64,000 nt of DNA from Pinguiococcus pyrenoidosus (Eukaryota; Sar; Pinguiophyceae; Pinguiochrysidales; Pinguiochrysidaceae): positions 62,001-126,000 of the forward strand of contig JAAMXY010004159.1 of the NCBI GenBank assembly GCA_019677205.1, in the 5' to 3' direction. Positions within the stretch are counted from its first letter, which is position 1, and each line of letters opens with the position of its first letter. Below, piece by piece: positions 54,019 through 64,000 of the stretch. Position numbers and translations under genes: made by a program. The notes under the pieces are model-generated. The model made no database searches, had not been told where the DNA came from, and saw only the letters and a program-made list of their open reading frames with translations.

Positions 54019-54237
54019 ACTCCTGTCAGACTCTTCGTGGGTCAAGCGCCTGAAAATGGCACGCGCACGCAAGGGCTTCTTTGACGCGGCTGAATGATTA
54101 GAATAAGATCGGATCGGTTGTCTCGACCCATATCGCTTTGGGGATATGTTGTACAGTTTCGATCGCAAAGAGAGCTTTCCCGCCAAAACGGAGAGTTCGT
54201 CGCAACACGACTTGGCGCCATGCGCGGCGTTTGAGGC

Positions 54238-57200
54238 ATGAATCTCCAGAGTTATTTCCCCAGTCGCAGTCTCGTGCCACTGGCGCCCTTTGTGGTGGAT
54301 TTCTTCAAGCTCAGGCCATCGGCACTGCCCAGAGGAGACGGGAACGACGAGGTGCCGGAGCTGCACTTCTTCTTGACGCACTTCCACGCGGACCACTACG
54401 GCGGCCTCGATGCGAACTGGCCGTCCGACTGGAAGATCTATGCGTCGGCCTTGACCATCGAGTTGTGCATCTTGAAGTAAGTGGATCTGCAGATAAGGCG
54501 CGGAGAGTCTGGCTTTGCCTTGTGCGGCACATGTTGTGCTTGTCGTTGTCTTCCTGTGCTGTCTCACTTGGTGTTTTGTAGTTCTGGTGGTCTGTAGTTT
54601 GGCGTGCCTCTGTTGGAAGCCTTCGTGCTCTTCACACTGCTTTCTTTGGAGCTGCTCAAGAGAAACGGTGCTAACGAAGCGATGACTTTCAGCTTCGATC
54701 TCCCGCGCTCGGTTTTCGTGGAGCTGCGGAAGGACAGCTCCACGGAGGTTGTGGTCCAAAGCGCGGATCCGCAGACGGCGCGATGGAAAGTGCACGTCAT
54801 TGATGCGAACCACTGCCCGGGCGCCGTCATCGTCTTCTTCGAGAATGTGCACACCAAGAGGAAATACATACACACAGGCGACATGCGATACACGCCGCGG
54901 ATGAAGGAGGAAGCGATTCTGCAAGCGTATCGGGGAGGGACGACCGACGTGCTGTACCTGGACACCACCTATGCGAACCCCAAGTACCGCTTCGCGCCGC
55001 AGGATGTCAGCGTGAGCTACGTCGCAGAAGAGATTGCCAAGAGCCACGAGGAGAACCAGCGGCTGGCTGGCGGCAGGATGCTCATCCTCGTGGCCACCTA
55101 CGTGATCGGCAAGGAGAAGATCCTCATGTCTATTGCGGACACGCTAAGGTGCAAGATCTTTGCGCAGACGGAGAGGAAGCGCAGGATCCTGGCGCTCGTC
55201 CTCGGCGAGCGCATCCACGACGACAGGAAGGTCAAGGACCTGATCACGGACGATCCGGATGAGACGCCGCTCCACGTGCTCAGATGGGGAGCCATGGGCG
55301 AGAACTGGCCCTTCTTCCGGCCAGACTGGCAATTCATCTCCGACTATCTGCTGAAGCATCGAGGCGACACTGCGGTGGGCTTCATCCCAACCGGGTGGAT
55401 GGGAACGGGCAGCGAGAAAACCACCAAGTTCCGCACGATGGACAACGCGACCAAAACGGTCCGACTTCACCTCGTTCCCTACAGCGAGCACTCGACCTAC
55501 CTGGAGCTCTGCGACTTTGTGAAGTTCGTAAAGCCCAAGCGCATCGAGCCCACCGTAGTAGGCGGTGGGGGCTCCACAAGATCGCTCACGGTGGAGCAGA
55601 AGCGTGAAAGGGAGGCGGAGCGCGAAAGGCATCGGCTCAAGATGATTGAGCTCTTCCACTCCTTCGTCGACAACCAAGACGCCAAGAAGAACTTCATCAT
55701 GGCAATAACCAAGACTCCGGACGCAGAGAAAGCCGCGGATGCGGTGGAAGTGGTAGACATGCCGGGAAGCCCTGATGCCGCCAAGGCCGACACCGGCTCG
55801 GAGGAAAACCCCCTGGTGAAGCAGATGCTCGAGGTGGTCGGCCACCAGGCGCTGTCCGCTGCAGAAGCCAAGCGGATCATCGAGGAGGCCAATAATGATC
55901 TGAGCCAGGCCTTAGGTAGATTCTTTGACGGGCAGACGCAAGCACTTCGCAGCGCCGCACCCGAGAAGCCGATCCCCGCCACGCCGACGCCCAAGCCGAG
56001 AGCACGGACGTCCCCGGGCAAGAAGAGACGCCGCGGACAGCAGCAGACACTTCTGGCGTGGGCCAGGCCCAAAAGCTCTGAGGATGAGCAAACGCCATCA
56101 AAGAGAAGGAAGGCAGCCGCGTCGACGATCTGCGGAGCTTCGTGGCAGGAGACCCGGCAGGGCGAGATGCCAGAGGCAGCCAACACCGCCGCTGGAACAG
56201 AAGAGACCATCAGGCAAGAGATCGTAGTGGAAGATACCGAAGTGGAAGAGGCCAAAGTGGAAGATATCGAAGTGAAAGAGACCAAAGTGGAAGAGACCAA
56301 AGTGGATGAAGGTATGGCCGACGAGGCTTCGGCAGGCGTGACCACGGCAGCTGAGAAGATGACAGAGGAAGCCACCTCTCTCGAACCGGCACTTGCAAGG
56401 CAGCGCACCTCGAGATCGGACGCTCCCTGCCCAGTCTTTTTCGGCAGTATGAAGCCTGCTGCCGCTTCCGAATCCGATCAGGGCCACGCGAGCAAGAAGC
56501 GGCGGAAGGGAGAGACGGAGGCTACCGCGGCCGCGGCCGAGAAGGCGACGCTGACGAAGCCTGCCGCGGAGTATGATCCGGTGGAAGACTATCCGTTCGC
56601 TGAGGAGTCCGTGAAGGCGAAGCTTCGGGACGACCGCGCCCCAGAGGACGCTGCGAGGATCCGCAAACCGGCACCGTATCTGTTCCTGTCGATGCTCTGC
56701 GAAGGCCTCGAAGCGGAGTCGGGCTACATCAAGAAGGCGGAGCTGCTCATCAACTACTTCCGAACCCTGTACCTGCACCATCCCGGGGACCTTCTGCCGA
56801 GCGTGTATCTTCTCACGAACCATATCGCGCCCGCGAACGAGGGCGTGGAGCTCAACATCGGAGGAGGCGTCGTGTCGGCCGCCATAAGCGAGGTCACGGG
56901 CACCCCGAGAAGTCGACTGCGGGAGATGTACCGCGATCTCGGGGATCTGGGCGACGTCGCTCAGGCTTGCCGGCAGACGCAGACGCTACTGCTGCGCCCG
57001 AAAGCCCTCACCATCCGCCATGTCTTTACGTCCCTCCGAGGTCTGTCGACGGTGTCCGGCTCCGGGTCGGCGATCCGCCGGAAGGCGGTGCTGATCGGGC
57101 TTCTGCGGGCGTGCCGGCAGTCGGAAACGCGGACGCTGACGCGCACGTTCATCCAGCACCTGAGGACGGGCGCCGTTCTGAAGACTGTCTTGGCCAACCT

Positions 57201-58899
57201 CAGCAAGGCCGTGTGCTTGACGCAAGTCTTCGGACACCGCCGAATCGGAGTGCGCGACTACACCAAGAGCAAGCGTCTCCTGCAGGCAGCAGCCGACGCA
57301 TTCGCTGAAGCCTATAGCATGTGCCCAAACCTGGAGGTCTGCATCCCGAAGCTTCTGGAGCAGCGCGAATGGGTCGTGGGACCGGAGAAGGACGCGGTGA
57401 TGGATCTGAAGCTGGGCCTGAGCCTGCAAGTGGGGATGCCGCTGAAGCCAATGCTCGCCAAGATGCAAAGCACGTACGAGGCGCTTTTCAAGAGCTTTGG
57501 GACGAGGCCCTTCCTGTGCGAGTACAAGTATGACGGCATGCGGGCCCAGGTGCACATTGGGCGCGCCGAAGGAGCCAGCGTGGAAATGCGGACGGTGCGC
57601 ATATTCTCCCGCAACTCGGAGGACAACACGGAGCGCTTCCCGGAGGTTGTGGAGTGCATGAGGAGCGCGGTCCCAGCGGATACGGAGGCAATCTTCGACG
57701 CGGAGGTGGTCGCGGTGGATCGAAAGACGACGCCCCCGGCGCTCCTTCCTTTCCAGAGCCTCGCTAGGAGGCCGCGCGGAAGGAATGCGGGGCGTGCGCC
57801 GGTGGCAGAGAAGCCGACGGCAGTGTGCCTCTTCCTCTTCGACATCCTCTTGCTCAACGGGGAGAATCTGCTGAAACGGTCCCTGCGGGACCGTCGCAAG
57901 ATTCTGCGGAAGCCCTCCGTCCTTGTCACGAAGGCCGGAGTGGTCGAATACGCGGAAGCCATGGAGTACGCGGCGAAGTCCACGGAGGCGGAGCTCCAAC
58001 CGGAAGGCAAGAAGCAAGAGGAGAAGGAAATCGGAAAGGAAGATGCCGTGCAATCGGAGACTGCGAAGAAGCACGCGAGCAGAATCGAAGAAGCGAAAGC
58101 AGAGGCTGCGGAAGCAGAGACTGCAAAAACCGACGACCAAGTTCTGGTCGAGGCCATGTTCCGCTCGATCGAGCGCGGCTGCGAAGGGCTGATGTGCAAG
58201 CTGCTCGACGGGCCAGCGTCGGCGTACGAGCCGAGCCGGCGCTCGGACTCGTGGCTGAAGCTCAAGAAGGACTACATCGAGGGCATCGCGGATTCCCTGG
58301 ACCTTGTGCCCATCGGTGCCTGGTACGGCAATGGCCGCAAAGCGGGGTGGTATTCTCCGTTCCTGCTCGCCGTCTACGACCCGGCGACCGACACCTTTCA
58401 GTCCGTGTGCCGCGTCCTTTCTGGCTTCACCGACGAGTTCTACACGAAGAAGACGTTCTTCTACTGCGGAAAGGTGCTGGAGGGGAAGCGCAAGGCGGCA
58501 GCTGGCAAAGCCGAAGCCGAGGGTGAGGATGAGGATGCGGAGGCCACCGGCAGCCAAGAAGTAGCGGAGTCGCGACTGCTGCCCCGGAAACCGCCAAACT
58601 ATGTCACGAACGAGATGTGTCCGGTGTGGTTCGACGCCTGCGAGGTCTGGACGATTCGCGGCGCGGAGTTTTCGTTGAGTCTCACGCACATGTGTGCCCA
58701 GGGGCGCATCCCCAGCGCCCGAACGCGCGGCTTGGCGTTGCGCTTTCCGCGCTTCCTGAACGAGCGACCGGACAAAAGGACTGAGGAGGCGACGACCCCG
58801 GACCAGATCGTAGAGTTGTACAGCAAGCAGAATGGGGCGGAGGACGTCCACAAGGGCGTTGGCGCCGCCGATGACGATGACGACGAGGACATTTTGTAG
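54238..58899 (+). CDS. SNM1-type beta-CASP nuclease fused to ATP-dependent DNA ligase
   Basis: Two exons, 54238-54476 and 54693-58899, with a 216 bp intron (TTGAA|gtaag ... ttcag|CTTCG) give 1481 residues. The N-terminal metallo-beta-lactamase/beta-CASP part has HFHADHYGGL, VIDANHCPGAV, HTGDMR, YLDTTYANPK, FIPTGW and YSEHSTYLEL, the full SNM1/Pso2/Artemis set. A linker holds a UBA-like helix set (LSAAEAKRIIEEANNDLSQA), a PCNA-box-like QQTLLAW near 529 and a VEET-type repeat. The ligase part has the N-terminal DNA-binding domain, motif I EYKYDG with the adenylated Lys near 1025, DAEVVAVD, FLFDILLLNG, EGLMCK, DSWLKLKKDY and the OB fold. A Lys/Glu-rich insert sits inside the adenylation domain before EGLMCK. 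The same fusion is known as plant DNA ligase 6, so a role in crosslink or double-strand-break repair is likely; this architecture is my main evidence. Confidence 0.93.
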
Positions 58900-59026
58900 C
58901 CACTTGGGTGGCTTCCCGTCCGTTCGTATTTTGACCGATGCCGAGAGCACTCCATGAACAGAAAGCCGAGGCTCTTTGCGTTTTTGCTTTTGAGGTTGGT
59001 GTAGATCTTGTGCCCACACAGGACAC

Positions 59027-59564
59027 CTAGAGACGCCGACCGCGGCGACCAGACTTCCTCCTAGTCGAGTCTGTGGGCGTGGGCGTCACATCTTCGATGC
59101 GGCCAATCTTCATGCCCGCACGCGCCAACGCACGCAGCGCCGCCTGCGCGCCAGGTCCCGGACTCTTCGTGCGGTTGCCCCCCGTCGCCCGCATCTTGAT
59201 GTGCAATGCAGTCACGCCCAGCTCCTTGCACTTGATGGCGCAGTCCTGCGCGGCAAGCATCGCCGCGTACGGCGACGCCTCGTCGCGGTCCGCCTTCACC
59301 TTCATTCCGCCCGTCACGCGCACCAGGGTCTCCCGGCCACTGAGATCCGTCACATGCACAAAGGTGTCGTTGAAACTGCGTATTGAAAGAGCGCTGATGA
59401 GAACATCTGCCATAGGAGCTCTCCCCTTCGCGAGGATGGGGATCATTCGCGTGGACAGACCTGGCGAAGATGTGGGCCACTCCGAACACTTCCTCTCCCT
59501 CGGGCACCTTGGGGCCCAGCGTGGTCACCTCCTCCACCTGCTTCTCTGTGTCGCGCTTGGACAT
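59027..59564 (-). CDS. RPS14: 40S ribosomal protein uS11 (RPS14)
   Basis: Two exons, 59564-59461 and 59375-59027, with an 85 bp intron (GCCAG|gtctg ... cgcag|TTTCA) restore [20 protein letters not shown] and a 150-residue protein, the usual length for eukaryotic uS11. Signatures are [35 protein letters not shown] and the basic tail [11 protein letters not shown]. It binds helix 45 and the platform of 18S rRNA at the mRNA exit site. The gene is convergent with the ligase gene (127 bp between stops) and divergent from the polymerase gene. Confidence 0.97.
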
Positions 59565-60066
59565 CTTTGCCTGGGTCTACCGAGGGAAGGAATGGCGGGA
59601 GATGAACGAGAGGGCCTCCGGCGCGAGAATTGGCCTTTCCGGTCTCAGTAGGATGTTTTAATGCTTTTCAAAATACTCCTTTGTAATTTTCAATGCATAT
59701 CATACACTAGACCTTGGTGGAAATTGTCCTGCCGGATCCTACTTAGCACCTCGAGTCCTCCTCTGAATGATCCGCCCGTTTCATTGACTTTTCCGCAAAC
59801 GGCGAAGGTTTGTATTCCTGTGACCCGCATCTGAAATTCCACTCAACCAGTTTGTCTGTCCGACGGCCCTCATTTCTCGCAGATATCTGCGCGCACAGCG
59901 CCGCCGCAGCGCCGCACACCGCGTGGAGCAGTGGTCACGAGCTCTCGAAGGCGTGGCGATTCGGAGGAAGGGCCTTATATGGCTGTGGTACAGGCCACCC
60001 GCGTCGTGAAGAAGCCGTCCGAATTCGTGCGTTTTCGCGCCAACTTGGCTGTAGCACGCGTGCGGT
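59565..60066. promoter_or_regulatory. divergent spacer of uS11 and the nucleotidyltransferase gene
   Basis: 0.5 kb between the two start codons; must contain both promoters. An AT-rich stretch lies at ~59655-59715 (TTTTAATGCTTTTCAAAAT). No further gene is seen. Confidence 0.5.
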
Positions 60067-63000
60067 ATGTCGCAGTCGCGAGAGAGGGCTGACCGAAGGC
60101 GTCGGATGCAGCTGTCGGTACGTGGGCTGTAGTACAGCGTGTCCGAGTGCCCCAAGCGGAGCGCCAGTGAACTCAGTGCGGCGTCCACCTCGTGTTCGCG
60201 CATACTACAGGACCCCTTCCCCGTCGCCAGTGGACCGGAAGCGCCCAACGCCAACGCCGGAGGCTTTGGCGCCCTCATGGCAGCCAACGCCGCGCCTGCC
60301 AGCGCCCAGGGACAGCTGAATGGCCACGAGGTGGACTACGTGGGGCAGATCCTGGCCAGCATGGAGATCCGCGACCCGCTTCAGCTGCCGTCGGAGCCCA
60401 GTCGCGGTCCCCCGCCGGGTCTGCAGCACTTCGGAGCGGCTCCTGCGCCTTTCCGCGCCGAGGAGGCGCCGAGGACGCACAAGGCGCTCTTCGGAGACAT
60501 GCTCCTGGACAACACGCCCAGCTTGGAACCCCGCATGGAGACGCCGCAGGACCCCTCCGCGGCCTTGCTCAGCATGCTACGGGGCAACCAGCAGGACCGA
60601 GGGCTCGCCAGGCCTCCCGGGCCGCCACCGGAAGCGGCGCTGACGCGCCAGCTGCAGCCCAGGTTTCAGCAGCAGCTGCTGCGGCCGGCGGAGCAGTCGC
60701 CGATGCAGTTCCGGCCGCGTGCCGTCGTTGGCGAGGCCGCCATGTCGCCGCCCGCGACGCCCAACTTGAGTCCCAACCGCAGTCCGGCGCGCAGTCCGGG
60801 GCGCAGCCCCGGCAGGAGTCCGAACCGCAGCCCGCGGCGAGGAGGAAGGGCCAGTCCCAACGGCAGCCCCGTGCCGTCTGGCCACTCCAGTCCGCTGCCG
60901 CCGCAGAGCAGCGGCAAACCTGACAAGCGCCTGCCGCGCCGCGACACGCGGCGGCAGCTGGGGCGGTGCGTGCTCACGAGCGCCCGCAAGCAGGTGCAGG
61001 ACCTGGTGCCTTTCAAGCAGTTCGAGGCGCACATCTCCCTCCCGCTGCGCCTCGTCACCACGCGCCTTTCCTCGCTGGGCGTCGGGCTCTACCGCCTGGG
61101 GATCAGCAACAACTCCAGCGCCATCGTGACGAAGCGCCTGCGCAGGGCGTCGCCCGAGATCGACCAGCTGCTCAACCAGCAGGGCCTCCCCAATCCGAAG
61201 CCGGAGGATGTGCGCATGTCGCTGGACGATCTCGTGGACTCGATCATCAAAGGCAACGCCGAGAGGGGGCAGAGCAACCCGATCATTCGGCTCAGCGTCG
61301 GCTTCCACGCGCCAAAGTCTCCGGGGCGCTTCGTCGTCCGGGTCGTGGATGAAGAGAAACCTAGAATAACTTTGGCCACGTCGGCGCCCTTCACGGTGGT
61401 GGTGCCGCCGAATCAGATGCAGTACTGCCTGCGGCAGGTGCAGCGCCAGACGCGCCAGTGCAGCGCGCAGGCGCTGGTCTCGCAGCTAGCAGCCGTCGTG
61501 GAGGCGTGTGTGGCGGCCGAACTGGATGGGCAGGGCAGCGGCCTAGACCGCCGCAGCGGCGACGTCCTGTGGTCGCTCCTGCTGGAAGGGCGGGAGCATG
61601 TGCTCATGGGCGTGAACGACCTCAACCTGTGCGAAGAAGCGGCGCAGCAGCTGAGCCACGCGATCGAGACGGAAGGGACGCGTGACGAGGAGATTGCGCA
61701 GCTGGCCGAGAGGCGGAACGAGCTCGGGAAGGCCGACCGTAGCGCACGCCAGCTGCACCGCGCGTACGGCGAGATGCTCAAGACGCTTAGCCAGAGCCCC
61801 AACCAGGGCCAGCTGCCGACCTTGGCCCAGCTGCTCGGCGACCGGCTCATCCAGATTCTCAAGTGCCTGACGCTGTACTGTCCCATCCACGAGCGCTTCT
61901 TCGAGACGGTCGAGAAGCGGCGGCAGCACTTCGAGAAGCTCGGCTTCGAGCCGAGGCCGGGCCTGCAAGGGATCCATCACGGCGTCGTGGTCCGCGTGCA
62001 GCAGGAGATCGAAGAGCTTCTTCCGTCGCTGTTGCCGTCGGAGGACTTTGCGGAGAAGCGCGAGGCGCTGCGCGCTCGTTTAGAGAATCTTCTTGTCGAG
62101 TCTGGCGGCGTCCCGCCGGGCTCGCGTCTCATCATCTTTGGCAGCAGCGCGAACAACTTTGGCCGCGACACCAGCGACATGGACATGTGCGTGTTTACAC
62201 CGGGCCCGATTGACGATCGCAGCGAACTTGTGCGAAGCATCTCGAGGGCATTAGAAGCGTCGGAGGACGTGATTGAACTTAATCTGCGGGACACCGCTCG
62301 GATCCCCATCGTCATGTTTAAAGATAGCGTCACGGGCATAGACTGCGACATCAGCTGCGGAAACGCGCTTGCCGTGCGCAACACGGCCTTGCTGCGCACC
62401 TACAGCCACTGCGACCCTAGAGTCCGCGCCCTGGCGTACATCCTGAAACTGTGGACGACGCGGCGACACATCAACGACCCCAGCAAGGCGACGTTGAGCA
62501 GCTACGGCTACCTCATGACCATCATCGTCTTCCTGCAGACGCGGAAGCCCCCCATCTTATCGAACCTTCAGCAGCTTCCCCCCGACTGGCCCAATAGCAA
62601 AAGCGGCGCGAAACCCCAGCTTCTCGTGCTGCACGACACGAAGGACCTCGAGTGCGACACGTACTTCCACACGCCTCCCAACGACGACTTCTCCCAGTTG
62701 CGCCGCTTCGGCGCGGCCAACCAGGCGTCCGTCGCCGCGCTGCTGCTCAGCTACTTTCATTTTTATGCCTACGAGGTGGACTACGAGAAGACCTGCGTGA
62801 GCATCCGCGCGGGAGGCCTGCTGCGTAAGGACCTGAAGGCGGAAGAGTCGGGTTGGCACCAGCATGCGGTCTTGAGCATCGAGGATCCGTTCGAGACCTT
62901 CTACGACGTCGCGCACGTAGTCAAGCATAGTCGGCACCTCCACATCCGCGCCGAGATGGCGAGGGCGGTCAGCATTGCGCAGCGAGCCAGGGGTGAGGAG

Positions 63001-63084
63001 CCCTCAGGCGTGCTGGCGGAGATCCTGGCGGAGGCGCCGCTTCCTCCGTGGTATCGGGAGGAGAAAATGGCGCACAACGCCTAG
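60067..63084 (+). CDS. Cid1/PAPD-type noncanonical poly(A)/poly(U) polymerase
   Basis: Exons 60067-60117 and 60211-63084 around a 93 bp intron (GTCG|gtacgt ... ctacag|GACCC), phase 0, give about 974 residues; in-frame ATGs at 60067 and 60106 are both possible starts. The catalytic nucleotidyltransferase motif is FGSSANNFGRDTSDMDMCVF (~660) with the paired Asp, and the third Asp is in GIDCDIS (~725). The PAP-associated part follows (RVRALAYILKLWTTRRHIND, SSYGYLMTIIVFLQ, DPFE near the end). The N-terminal ~260 residues are disordered and Pro/Arg/Ser-rich, with GPPPGLQ and a block of SPxRSP repeats (nt ~60760-60900), followed by a region (SARKQVQDLVPFKQF) of unknown fold. Such enzymes add A or U tails to mRNA or small RNA; the nucleotide preference cannot be told here. 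Divergent from uS11. Confidence 0.9.
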
Positions 63085-63150
63085 GTGGATGGCTCGGCAT
63101 GCAGGAATCGCATCTTTCACGAGTCACGTCTTTCAGGAATCACATCCCTC

Positions 63151-63250
63151 GAGGTGAGGTGAAGTGACGTGAAGTGAGGTGACGTGAACTGAGGAGAAGT
63201 GAGGTGAAGTGAGGTGAATTGAGGTGAAGTGAAGTGAAGTGAAGTGAAGT
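63151..63250. repeat. 5-bp minisatellite (GTGAA/GTGAG)
   Basis: About twenty imperfect pentamers GTGAA, GTGAG and GTGAC, purest at its right end (five GTGAA in a row). It begins about 65 bp downstream of the polymerase stop codon. Confidence 0.9.
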
Positions 63251-64000
63251 TGGACGCAGGACATTTTTTGTTTTGAAGTCAAACTCGAGGGCAGAGAAGA
63301 ACGCGAGGTGCTCTGCGAACCGCTTGAGCGCCGCGAGGCTCCTTGCGCCTCTGCCTACTATATTAGTCGAGCTCGAAGAGCCGCGATCGGGAGAGAGACG
63401 CAGGCTCTTCGAGCTTCCTTTGCAAGGCCCGCTGTGGTGTTTCTTGATGCCTTCGTGTGCGCGTTGCGCGGCGGCGACGCTCCCGGTGCGTTCCCTCTTC
63501 AAGAGGCGGGAACTCAAGGGAAGCACGAAGGCGCCCACTGTTTCTGTTTCGCTCTATTTGACGTGTGGATGTCTAACGCTCCCAAAAAGGATTTCTTGCA
63601 TGCTCTCTCTCGTCTGGCTCCTAGCTTGCTACGAAGGACGGGCTGGCCACACCGCGGAGCTATTCTTGCGAGATGAAAGAGCGAATGTCCCACGTTACGC
63701 CGCGCTTTTGCGCATCACGTCAGAGACACAAACTCGCCGTGGAAACCTCTAGACATGGGTGGCACTCTTTCTACTGACGACGCCGCCTTCTAGAGAAGCG
63801 GCGTTGAAAGAAGAGGTGCTACGGGATGGACATATGTCATCGTCGCCCTCGCGTTTTTCTTGCAGAAGTGTCTTGGCGTCTGCAGGATCGATCCTGAGGA
63901 ATTTGAATTTTGGTCGACGGTTTCTCTCAGCGCCGCAGCTTGCAAAAGTGGGTCATCTGCTGAGACGGTGCCGCTTTTTCGAGCGTTCCCCGACTCTGGT
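63251..64000. other. window end, no gene recognised
   Basis: The last 0.75 kb has short frames on the plus strand only and no motif that I recognise. It may be intergenic or the beginning of another gene outside the window. Confidence 0.4.

Noticed and set aside
53875-55047. 390-codon minus-strand frame across the start of the SNM1-ligase gene
   Set aside because: Most of it is antisense to the conserved beta-CASP motifs; only its last ~50 codons, outside the ligase gene, were kept as part of a possible small gene.
56986-59019. 677-codon minus-strand open frame opposite the DNA ligase
   Set aside because: It overlaps the conserved ligase motifs on the other strand and shows no protein features.
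63151-63250. Tandem repeat considered as CRISPR or telomere-like array
   Set aside because: Units are 5 bp without spacers, imperfect and internal to the window; it is a simple minisatellite.

Overview
The window is 64 kb of GC-rich nuclear DNA from a eukaryotic microbe. The signs are spliced genes with short GT-AG introns (most 54-130 bp, a few 200-390 bp), a spliced cytosolic ribosomal protein uS11, a Cid1-type nucleotidyltransferase, a ribosome-biogenesis factor of the IPI1/TEX10 family and large multidomain proteins. A MYCBPAP-like protein (an axoneme central-apparatus family) suggests a cell with cilia. A MAP kinase of the protist 'Map-2' type, a folate/biopterin transporter family shared by algae, plants and apicomplexans, an SNM1-DNA ligase fusion best known from the green lineage, and Pro-Thr 'PTxxPT' linkers common in stramenopiles together point to a protist, probably an alga or algal relative (SAR or haptophyte grade). 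The exact phylum cannot be fixed from this sequence. There is no rRNA operon, no CRISPR array, and no tRNA or transposon that I could recognise.

Layout. 0-2.5 kb: the 3' part of a class II (SIRT4-like) sirtuin, convergent with a folate/biopterin transporter. 3.4-8.9 kb: an intronless MYCBPAP-like gene whose C-terminal half is a degenerate phosphoglycerate kinase fold. 9.3-10.8 kb: a membrane-anchored alpha/beta hydrolase. 11.9-16.7 kb: a 1620-residue IQ-WW-Cys cluster-WW-ankyrin protein. 17.2-19.1 kb: an atypical MAP kinase. 21.0-24.6 kb: a multispan membrane protein and a many-exon nuclear protein. 24.6-32.3 kb: divergent IPI1/TEX10 and ankyrin-protein genes. 32.6-40.7 kb: a divergent pair, a GON4L-like SANT protein and an F-BAR/GRAM/VASt membrane-contact protein. 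40.9-45.4 kb: a small two-exon gene, a six-exon arginase and a pirin with an N-terminal leader. 46.1-52.4 kb: two adjacent secreted proteins that together carry five copies of one unrecognised domain of about 230 residues. 53.7-58.9 kb: a candidate small gene and an SNM1 nuclease-DNA ligase fusion. 59.0-63.1 kb: uS11 and a Cid1-like poly(A)/poly(U) polymerase.

The genes are unrelated single-copy functions rather than an operon-like system. They are tightly packed in alternating convergent and divergent pairs: one convergent gap is 22 bp and the shortest divergent gap is 197 bp. Many intergenic gaps contain a sharp AT-rich island of 60-130 bp in otherwise GC-rich DNA. The best candidates for undescribed biology are the repeated secreted domain (46-52 kb), the MYCBPAP-pseudo-PGK fusion, the tandem F-BAR/VASt protein and the TKH-loop MAP kinase.
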